Origin: Hemicordylus capensis
Lineage: Eukaryota > Chordata > Lepidosauria > Squamata > Cordylidae
DNA length: 64,000 nt
Assembly (NCBI RefSeq): GCF_027244095.1
Contig: NC_069660.1
Span: forward strand, 109,778,834 to 109,842,833
Direction: 5' to 3'
Position numbers and translations under genes: made by a program. The notes under the pieces were generated by a model. It made no database searches, was not told the DNA's origin, and saw nothing but the letters and a program-made list of their open reading frames with translations. This document shows positions 56,069 to 64,000 of the stretch, in pieces (position 1 is the first letter of the stretch; each line of letters begins with the position of its first letter).

Positions 56069-57250
56069 TAATCTTGGCCCACGTATCTACAATTGCTCAT
56101 CTTTCAAGGTGAAAAATATGAACTTAAAAAGTTAGAATATATGCAGGATTGGAATATCTCTTGGTTCCAATACCATCAAATCAATGCAATATTTAAGCAA
56201 GACTGTAAAAGGGGTTTTAACCAACTAAAGTCAGAATTTGAACTACAGTTGTGCGATAAGGAAGAAAAACTCGTATCCAGGATATATGGCCTATTACTAT
56301 TGGAAGATACAAGAACGGAGGTAGTAAAAATCTCGATGATTAAATGGGCCCAGGACCTTGGTTATAACATGGACTTGGAAAAATGGGGAAAACTTTGGAT
56401 AAAAGATATAAAATTTACTGCTTGCTCTAATTTAAAGGAAAATATTTTGAAAATGATGTACAGATGGCATCTTACACCCAAAAGGTTGGCCGTAATCTAC
56501 AAGAATATGTCAAATAAATGTTGGAAATGTAAGAAAGAAGAGGGTTCCAATATACATTTATGGTGGACATGCAATAAATCGAGAGGTTATTGGGATTTAA
56601 TATATAACGAGCTTAAAAAAGTATTCAAAACTACTTTTTGAAGAAGAGGGTTCCTATATACATTTATGGTGGACATGCAATAAATCGAGAGGTTATTGGG
56701 ATTTAATATATAACGAGCTTAAAAAAGTATTCAAAACTACTTTTCCCAAGAGTCCAGAATCAATACTATTAGGTATTGATAACAATGCTCTCCCGAGGAA
56801 ATATTGGACCCTCTTCATGTACTTAACAGCGGCAGCAAGACTGACATTTGCGCGCAAATGGAAAGACAGTCAATGCCCATCTAAAGAGGATTGGATTCTT
56901 AAAGTACTAGAATTGGCAGAAATGGCGAAATTAACATCACTACTAAGAAATAAATTTGAAGAATTTAAAAAAGAATGGGACCCTCTTCTTGTCTATTTAA
57001 AAATACATCACAAAATGGATTTTTGTCAGGCTTTTGAGGGCTCACAACAAATGTTTCAAAAACATCCCAAAGTTGTTTTCTATATGAATTACTGGGGAGA
57101 GAAGGTTTAATCTATAGGCAAGATCCGGTTATTGTCAACAACACTTATTCCAATGATGAGATGGAAGTCTTTATTGTGTGTGTTTGTGAGTGTTTGTATC
57201 ATTGTGTTTGTCCTTTTGTGTTGTGAAAATTGAATAAAAAAGTATAAGGC
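56069..57250 (+). mobile_element. 5'-truncated L1 LINE, 1.2 kb
   Basis: Encodes the C-terminal part of L1 ORF2. From 56093 a 182-codon open stretch runs through WHLTPKRLAVIYKNMSNKCW and the zinc-knuckle-like CWKCKKEEG...HLWWTC. After a tandem duplication it goes on in another frame at 56817-57110 (AAARLTFARKWKDSQCPSKE, VLELAEMAKLTSLLRNK) to a stop. The 3' untranslated region with gtgtttgtgagtgtttgtat and the short A-run at 57235 completes it. The 15-bp target duplication is perfect, so the insertion is recent in the history of this locus. Confidence 0.9.
56535..56744. repeat. 106-bp tandem duplication within L1
   Basis: The block starting aagaagagggttcc is present at 56535 and 56641, almost identical to the end actactttt. 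106 is not a multiple of three, so the duplication shifts the reading frame. Confidence 0.9.
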
Positions 57251-57265
57251 GAGATGATCTCACTG
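57251..57265. repeat. Target-site duplication of L1, right copy
   Basis: gagatgatctcactg, identical to 56054-56068. Confidence 0.9.
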
Positions 57266-58728
57266 CAAGCAATTGAACCCCACACAAGATAAAAATATAA
57301 CACAAGCTAATCTGACTTTCTGCTCCTTCAGCAAGCAATAGTTACCTTTCATGCTGGCTGGGTTCACACGTATTGCAAAACTGGAATTTGGTGAACCTGC
57401 AGTTTCAGTTTGCTACTCCGAATCACACCACAGATGTTAGTCAAACCACAGCCCCTCCAAACTCCAATTCTAGGAGAGGGGAGCCCCTGCCTTCTGCTCA
57501 GCTACTGAGAAAGCTCCCCTCACAGCAAGCTTCATGGTCCGGCTGTGGGCAAAGCATCACCACCTCTGCTGATCAGATGCGATTTGCTGTGATCTCTTGC
57601 GGGGCGCATGTCCTCCACAGTAGCTAACTCCAGCTCCACCTGGAGTGCTGATGACAGCTTAAACCCATCCTCACTCAACTTCCAGCTATGCTATCTCAAA
57701 CCTGAAGCAGAAAAGTGGGTTGCAGGGATAATACTTGGCAGCAGAGGGGCACATCCTCATGTGGGGCTGTGGATTTTGGATCATGGGCAGGGTGTGCTGT
57801 TGCATTTAAAGCTCCTTGCACTGCACTGTATGGCATGGCATGGGAGTGTTGTCAGGCCTGGTTACCCCAAGTGGTGCCACTTGCCATCCTCCCCTGCACA
57901 GCTGCCAAAAAACCAAAAAGCTGCCCTGAAAAATCATTTCCTCCCCTCCCCTCGCACCCACTGCACAGAGCATATGGGGACCCACAGGACCACACACATC
58001 CACACAAGGAAGAAGCAAGCTCCCTGCACACTTGCAAAGAGCTAGCATGGCCCATGTCATCCAGCTTGAGTCTTGGTTGGGGTGGGATCTGATCTCCCCA
58101 CTGGCCCCATCCAACATCCAACTGGCATGCCGCTCTCCCTGACATCCTCAAGGGGATCTGATGCAACACTCTCCTCCAACACTCATTGTCCAGCATGCCA
58201 CATGAAAGGAGGACCGCATGTCTCTTCCTGACCCTCTCCCCACCACCCCAAAGGGGACTTTATAGCATTCTCAACAACACTCCAAAGCCCAGAGTGCTCA
58301 TCGCCCCACATGCCACATTCAAGGGGGATCCCTTGTCCCTTCCTTCCCCATCCAACACCCCTAAGATGGCAGCTGCAGTTCACGCTACCAAAAAGGGGGG
58401 CATCTGATTGCACTCACTGCAACACCCAACCCTTCAAACCTGCCTTCATCCTCCACGCCAAATGCAAGGGAGATCCCTGGTCCTTCCCTTCCCCATACAC
58501 CACCTCCAAGGTCCTTGTCGCCCTCCCAGCTACCCTGAACGCCACTGGACAGATGCGAATGGGGAACTTTTCTTTTGAAAGGAACACAGTGGTTTGGTAA
58601 AAAGTATAATGTTATTTGGAAACAACTGACTTGTAGCCCTTTCAGTAGCAAGGTGGAGGCACGTGCTTGCAATCTTTTGCCGTAGGGGTGTGTAATGACC
58701 TGTACACCCGCCAGTGGTTAAAAGGACT

Positions 58729-59630
58729 TCAAGCCCTTTGGGAAGCATGCACCTGTTTGCCTTGTTGGTGGACCAGACAAAGGTGTTCCCAGGCATGTCT
58801 TGCAAAAGCCAGACACAGCCTGCGCCTCGTTGTGCCACCAATGATCCTCAGGGGCTCCATTGCTGGGCCCACACGGATATTATCCCCATCTGTTACATCG
58901 CCCTCCTCTCTCTCTGGTTCTGTAGCCAGGCCCATGGGCTTCTTCAGCAGGATGTCTCCCCTCAACTCACAGATATTGTGGAGGATGCAGCAGGCCATGA
59001 GCACATTGGGCACCAGATCCTCCTCCACATCTAGCAAGGTGTAGAGTGTGTGCCAGCGGCCCTTCAGCCTCCCAAATGCCTGCTCCACCACCATCCTGAT
59101 GCTGCTGTGCCAGTGACTGAAGTTCCTCTCCATGGCATTTCTGGGCACATGGTATGGGGTTGCCAGCCACTCCTGCAGCCTATACCCCTTGTCCCCAAAT
59201 ATCACCAGTTTCACCATTATCCTGCCCACCTGGATGGGTGCCACTTTCACCCAGGTGCACAGCTTGGAGGTGAGAGGGGAGGTGCAGAAAATGTCTGTGT
59301 CATGGCCCCTGCCTGATACCCTGGCATAGATGTCCATGAAGCAGCCCATGTAGTCCACCATACTTTGCAGGATCATTGTGTAGTAGTGCTTCCTCCCATA
59401 GTACTCATCATGCTATCCAGGGGCCCCAAAAATCTCACTGTGTGACCCATCTATACAGCCCAGGATATCCAGAAACCCCTTCTTCTCAAAGACCACTATC
59501 ACCTCTTTCAGGTTGCCCATGCAGAGCACGTCCTCCATGAACATTTCCACCAGGTCCACCACTTACCTGACTATACTGCAGCCGGTGGTCGGGAAGATGG
59601 CATTGGAGGCCAGTTTGTTAATGGTTATGG
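58729..59630 (-). pseudogene. Harbinger transposase (DDE_Tnp_4 type), partial
   Basis: This would be the nuclease of the surrounding transposon. The longest open part, 59376-58729 (215 codons), has GRGHDTDIF, then FGDKGYRLQEWLATPY with the second catalytic Asp, then SIRMVVEQAFGRLKGRWHTL with the catalytic Glu, and the C-terminal VLMACCILHNICE. Upstream at about 59480-59400 the minus strand reads LDILGCIDGSHSEIFGAPG, holding the first catalytic Asp, followed by a stop codon a few bases on. All three acidic residues are thus visible. N-terminal sequence is degraded beyond about 59590, where tandem repeats begin. It is a fossil plain DNA transposon, not a host gene, unless the open 215-codon part has been kept for another reason. 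Confidence 0.85.
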
Positions 59631-59845
59631 GGACCCTCCTCTGCACTGAGACCTTTTAACCACAAACAGATTGCTGAGGGTCAGGAAGATGGAGTTGGGG
59701 GCCAGTTTGTAAATGGCTATGGGGGCCCTCCTCTGCACTGAGACCTTTTAACCACAAACAGATTGCTGAGGGTCAGGAAGATGGAGTTGGAGGCCAGTTT
59801 GTAAATGGCTATGGGGGCCCTCCTCTGTACTGAGATAGTGCAATG
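59593..59845. repeat. 92-bp tandem repeat, about 2.7 copies
   Basis: The block gaagatggagttggaggcca recurs at 59593, 59685 and 59777, each with ccctcctctgcactgagacc after it. Confidence 0.9.
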
Positions 59846-60000
59846 CATCACTGTGTCCTGCCAGCAGAGAATGGGCTCCATCTCACTTGCCAAATAGTTG
59901 CAAGTGAATCCTGAAGCTTTGACAAAAGCACTCATCGTCCAACTCATCAACATTCTCCATGCGGTCTCATCAACATTTCCACATGCGGTCTCTGTCATAA

Positions 60001-60660
60001 ACCTGTCCCACTAATCTGGAGCTATAAATCTCAGCCTCCGGAGAGTGAAACAGATAGGGGCAGAAATCAAACAACAAAGCCAGGTAGTAAGCAGTTTCTT
60101 CAAACCAAAGTCAGTCTGGGTCGTAATATCACCAGTCAGTCAAACAAAGTCCAAATCGTAATCCATGAATAGAGTCCAAAAGGTCCAAGGTCAAGACACA
60201 GGCACAGCAAACAAGAACACAGCCAAGTATCTCAGTGAAGAACAACGTTGATACCAGAACAGCGGCTGTGGCAAAGCTGGCTAATATAGGCTGAAACCAT
60301 GTGCTGTTAATCATGGTTCCCTGACTCAGGAACCTTGCTTGTTAGTCCAGCCGTTCTGCGCATGCGGTTCTTAATCTCCTGCTGTCTCTTTTAGCGATGC
60401 CTCTCCACTGCTGAGACCAGCCGTCCTTCTTCCACAGGAGCTTCCACGACAGGCTCTAGCTCTTCTCCAGCCTCCTGTGGGCCGGTCCCGCTCTCCTCTT
60501 CAAGTTCTGGACCTTGCACTCCCACCTCTGCTGCCATCCCCTCCGTCTCTTCCTTCTCCTCCTCAGAGTCCGTCCACATGCTCATGACAGTCATGCCTGG
60601 GCAGCTCCGACAGTTTCCCCTTGGACCACTCGTCATCTAGGGCATGGACAGCAGAAGAGA
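60001..60660. other. Unassigned segment inside the Harbinger element
   Basis: A minus-strand frame (60636-60391, 81 codons) is acidic (DSEEEKEETEG, ELEEESGTG) and of unknown origin. The rest has caaagtccaaatcgtaatcc type sequence seen in old repeats. It may be transposon 5' sequence or an old insertion; ends were not resolved. Confidence 0.3.
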
Positions 60661-61075
60661 GGACCCACCGCTGACTCTAGTCCCTTATTTGTATAATGCC
60701 CCAAATGCAAGTCTCTAAGTCACTATTGCCAGGCAAAATAGGGAAGAGAGGGGAGGATTTTGGATTTACTCCAAAGGTTGACTGGCTAAAGCAGTGGTGT
60801 GTGTAAAGGAGCCAAATCCCTAGGAGGGTCTGCACCACAACCTCTATGATTGTAGTTTGGAAATGGCATGAAACCGCGGTTATGACGGCACCCAGAGTCA
60901 GACGTAATGCTTCAGCGGCCAAACCTCAAGTCTCGGCTGTGAACCTTTGTGCAAACCGAAGGTTCAAACTGGAGTTTGCAAAGGCAAACCGGAGGTCGAT
61001 TTTGCCACAAAACCATGGTTTAATCTCCTCTGCTATGTTTAACTCTGGGTTTGGCATTATGTATGAACCTGGCCA

Positions 61076-62365
61076 TAGTGAAAATGCTATACCTGGATTT
61101 TTATAGTGTCCATTATATAACAGGTTGACTGTGCCCTATCAGCTTTTCTGAATTTGGGAGAACTTGGCACTATGGTCAACAAAAATCCCAAAAGATTACT
61201 AGGACTCATTAGAAGTTCACAGTAGAAATCAGAAAGGAAAAGATAACCTGCTTTTAAAAAACCTATACTGAATTTTCTATACTGTCTATACTGAAAAGAA
61301 AACTGCTTAGGTACAAAACTCACCACCACAGAATCAGCAATAAGAGTTGTAGGCCATATGGACTAGACATACTGGCATGGAAGGAGAGGGTAAACAGCCA
61401 ACTAGTCACTGTGCTAGAATGAGCCCTTGAGTTAGAGCAAACTAGAGAACAGGGAGCAGGCCTATATTAATATTAAAAATGTACCATAGATCACTAAATC
61501 TCCATAGAGTTTAATGAGCAGGCCTCATTTAAGGTTGCCAACAAACAAAAAAATATTTCTAGCTTTTGGAATGTTATCATCTAGACCCGTTGCAACAGGA
61601 GGCTGCGAAACAAAAATCAAATCTGAGCCATTCCTGCTCTTAGTCACATACACATGTGATCACTGTGCATGTTCGTGCACAAAGCATCCACTTGTGGGGT
61701 AAGGGTGGCTGCTGCTAAGTGCTCAGGACCCATATGTAAGTTAGGCTGTGTGAGAGTGCAAATAACATTGTGCTGCCACATGAACCTCAGTTGCTTCATA
61801 TGAAGATCACGCTGAGTGCTGCCACAAGTTTGTTGCATGAGGCATAGTGCCACCAACTGACTAGAAGGAACAGTCTTGCCTGCATCTGTATTTAACAGCA
61901 AAGAGTGACATGAAGAAATCAACTGAGGATACCCCTAATGACATGGGGATAAGGCTTATCATCTGAAAATGTCTGAAGATTAGATTGTAGTTGAAGGTGT
62001 GGAAGCAGGACCAAGAAAAAAAAAGTTGGGCACAACTCCACATGCATGTGAGTTTCTCAGTGGTTGGGTGAACAAGTTGGCCAACCCAGAGTAGAACATG
62101 AGGCTCCTCCCCAGTCCTTGATGTTTCGTTCCAAGCCATCTCTCAAGTGGCATACTGTGTTGGTGATCTACTACCCTATTCAGGACCCTGAGGTTGAAGC
62201 ATCATTGCTACCAGAATACCCTGTTAAGCAAGAAAGAGGTCACTTCACAAAAAGGGTACTCTGCACATGTTCAGAAGCACTCAATTTTAGCCAGCTTAAA
62301 CAAAAAACTGACAACCATAGCTTTGTTTCAAAAGACACCCAAGTCCATACATATTGTATATAAAA
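61076..62365. other. No gene or clear element
   Basis: Several short frames on both strands, none protein-like. Confidence 0.45.
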
Positions 62366-62466
62366 GGGGTTCCCAACTTGTGGTCCCCTAGATGTTGCTG
62401 AATTACAATTTATTGTGTCTGGGGAAGCTGGGAGTTGTAGTTCAGCAACTTCTGGAATACCACAGT
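62366..62466. mobile_element. Old hairpin MITE related to the one at 63718
   Basis: ggggttcccaacttgtggtc, then agatgttgctgaattacaat, and the inverse ggagttgtagttcagcaac. Ends are worn and no target duplication was read. Confidence 0.5.
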
Positions 62467-62705
62467 ACACAATATTCCTGACAGTACAAGCTACACAGTT
62501 GCAGAAGTTCCAATATAGTTTGACATTTTGGTCTGCAAAGAGCAGAACTACCTTGATAGCATTGTGGCTATATTATTGCTGATATTTCTCAATCATTCAC
62601 TTCCACACTATCAGTTGCAGAGTTTTAGACTAAAGACTGGCATTTCATAACCATTACTTTTACAGTCAGAAAACAATCAACCTTATACTTTAGAATTACA
62701 TTCAT

Positions 62706-62754
62706 AATCAAATCTTTTGACCGTAAGTCAAAATTGCAGTCAAAAGATTTGATT
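62706..62754. repeat. Perfect hairpin, 16-base arms and 17-base loop
   Basis: Arms aatcaaatcttttgac (62706-62721) and gtcaaaagatttgatt (62739-62754). Confidence 0.85.
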
Positions 62755-62787
62755 AAAAGTGAATAAGTTCAATTTCTCTGAAAGGCA

Positions 62788-63122
62788 GGTGGCCACATGG
62801 AGGCCAGTACACATTCAATTTTACATTGTGATTTTTTTAAAGGAAGCCCGCTTGAGACTAATCTCTCCGTTTTTAGTCTATGTTTTTAGGACATTCTGAT
62901 GATTTTTATTTGAAGTTTTTATTACTTAACCCAGATGAAAAAATTATTAATATAGTGGCCAGGTTTTGTTTTATAATCTGCAAAACCCGATCTGATCTTT
63001 AGCAATGCATTTCATAAGTAGTTTATATATTTTTCTCTTCTTTTTAAATTTTATTTACACGATGCATTATTTGTATCTCTTGTATATTGGTCTACGACCG
63101 TAATAAGGTTCTGTTCTGTTCT
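62788..63122 (+). mobile_element. I/Vingi-like LINE 3' end with 11-bp target duplication
   Basis: Flanked by tctgaaaggca at 62777-62787 and 63123-63133. Contains gacattctgatgatttttat and gtggccaggttttgttttat, and ends ctacgaccgtaataaggttc then (TGTTC)n. It matches the ends of the LINEs at 30004 and 52850. Confidence 0.75.
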
Positions 63123-63197
63123 TCTGAAAGGCAAGCCTGTCCATAAACCAGCTTCTTCTAGATGAAGTAAGACTCCAGGCCACAGTATGCTTTAAAT

Positions 63198-63327
63198 GAA
63201 GGCTGTACAACTTCATGCCTCCTATTGGACTACAATTCCCATAATTCCTGACTATTGGTCACTGTGGCTGGGGATGGAGGGAGTAATTGTCCAAAAACAG
63301 CTGGAGAGCTAAAGTTGTGCAGTCCTG
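63198..63327. mobile_element. Hairpin hAT-type MITE, worn copy
   Basis: Inverted ends ggctgtacaactt and aagttgtgcagtcc. Interior ttggactacaattcccataa. Flanks ctttaaat (63190-63197) and ctttaaac (63328-63335) match at seven of eight. Confidence 0.65.
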
Positions 63328-63717
63328 CTTTAAACAGATAAATGTACCAGAGCCAGGAGCTCCTAGAAGAAATCATTCCAAAGTACTCCAGAAATTATAA
63401 CGTAATACTTTTGAAGCCTTACTTTTTATTATGAGAAAACATGATTGATCTAGAGACAACTATAACCCCACATCACACACCAAGGTACCTTCCATCAGAT
63501 TCTAACTGTAGCATAGTAGCTAAGACCACACTGTAAATCAAGGTCCCAGGTTCAAATCTTCTCTCTGAATTCTCATTAAAGTACCATAGGCAAGCAACAC
63601 TTTTTCAGACTCAGCTCTCTTCCCATCTGTAGTATGGAGATAATACTGCTCTACCTTACAGGACTGCTATAAGGATGACTAAGAAAAGGTATGTGAAGTG
63701 CTCTGAACACTCTAAAG

Positions 63718-63851
63718 CAGGGTTTCTTAACCATGGGCCCCCAGATGATGTTGGACTACAACTCCCATCATCCTCTGCAACCAAAGCTATGTCTGGGGAT
63801 GATGGGAGTTGTAGTCCAACAACATCTGGGGCCAAAGTTTAAGAAACCCTG
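63718..63851. mobile_element. Hairpin hAT-type MITE, 134 bp, well preserved
   Basis: Ends CAGGGTTTCTTAACCATGG and, inverted, CAGGGTTTCTTAAACTTTGG. Arms cagatgatgttggactacaa and ttgtagtccaacaacatctg. Perfect 8-bp duplication ctctaaag at 63710-63717 and 63852-63859. Confidence 0.9.
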
Positions 63852-64000
63852 CTCTAAAGTGCTATATAAATGCTAAGTATTATGTACCTATAGTCCTCAC
63901 ATTGTTCTTAGCTAGTTGGTATGGATTTCAAGACTTCAGAAGTGATGTCTGCACTTCTTCCGATGAATGCCAAGATCTAAAAACTGTTATTTTCAAGCTC

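Larger units (their letters stand above)
57355..61075. mobile_element. PIF/Harbinger DNA transposon, 3.7 kb, defective
   Basis: The ends are inverted: left TGGCTGGGTTCACACGTATT and right, read inverted, TGGCCAGGTTCATACATAAT. Between them lies a Harbinger transposase on the minus strand (58729-59630). Usual Harbinger elements also encode a Myb-like partner; I did not find one. No three-base target duplication could be read at these ends. The element lies in the presumed LRRIQ3 intron. Confidence 0.75.

Overview
The window looks like nuclear DNA from a squamate reptile, probably a lizard. The reasons are the mix of repeats: L2, CR1 and L1 LINEs, a further I/Vingi-like LINE, tRNA-derived SINEs, and many short hAT-type and Harbinger-type DNA transposons, all on a moderately AT-rich background with microsatellites. 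There is no bacterial or organellar gene organisation. Almost every long reading frame is transposon-derived.

One host gene is visible. Four coding exons on the minus strand (43716-43884, 38486-38621, 27658-28381, 21275-21473) join in phase and end in a stop codon. They give about 408 residues of a lysine/glutamate-rich, largely helical protein. I recognise the order and character of the segments as the C-terminal half of LRRIQ3 (leucine-rich repeat and IQ motif protein 3). The leucine-rich and IQ-motif exons were not found and probably lie beyond position 64000. Nearly everything from 21 to 64 kb is therefore intron of this gene, and 1-21 kb lies downstream of it.

Layout. 0-5 kb: a SINE split by a hAT MITE, an array of roughly 146-bp units, and a 1.2-kb hAT element. 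6.6-9.1 kb: an eroded L2 LINE, followed by two SINEs. 10-15 kb: five hAT MITEs, four with clear 8-bp target duplications and one with a weaker 6-of-8 match. 15.6-16.7 kb: a second, very regular 147-bp-unit array. 16.7-20.5 kb: a longer L2 LINE with a Tc1/mariner-like MITE. 21-28 kb: last LRRIQ3 exons and four hAT elements. 28.8-31.5 kb: a stack of a hAT element, a LINE insertion and direct duplications. 31.6-36.8 kb: L2 and CR1 fragments, one split by a SINE. 41.5-42.9 kb: a foldback element with long arms. 45.0-49.6 kb: a CR1 LINE with an open esterase-type ORF1 and an internally deleted ORF2, with a palindromic hAT MITE between the two. 52-57 kb: a LINE stack ending in a 5'-truncated L1 with a 15-bp target duplication. 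57.4-61.1 kb: a PIF/Harbinger transposon with recognisable transposase. 62-64 kb: a LINE tail and small hairpin MITEs.

The main value of the window is as a record of nested insertions with readable target-site duplications. I found no convincing undescribed biological system. The least ordinary features are the two elements built of about 147-bp units, the recurring hAT MITE family with TAGGGATGTGCA ends, and a hairpin core shared by two hAT elements whose ends differ. All calls are from reading the sequence; no database search was run.
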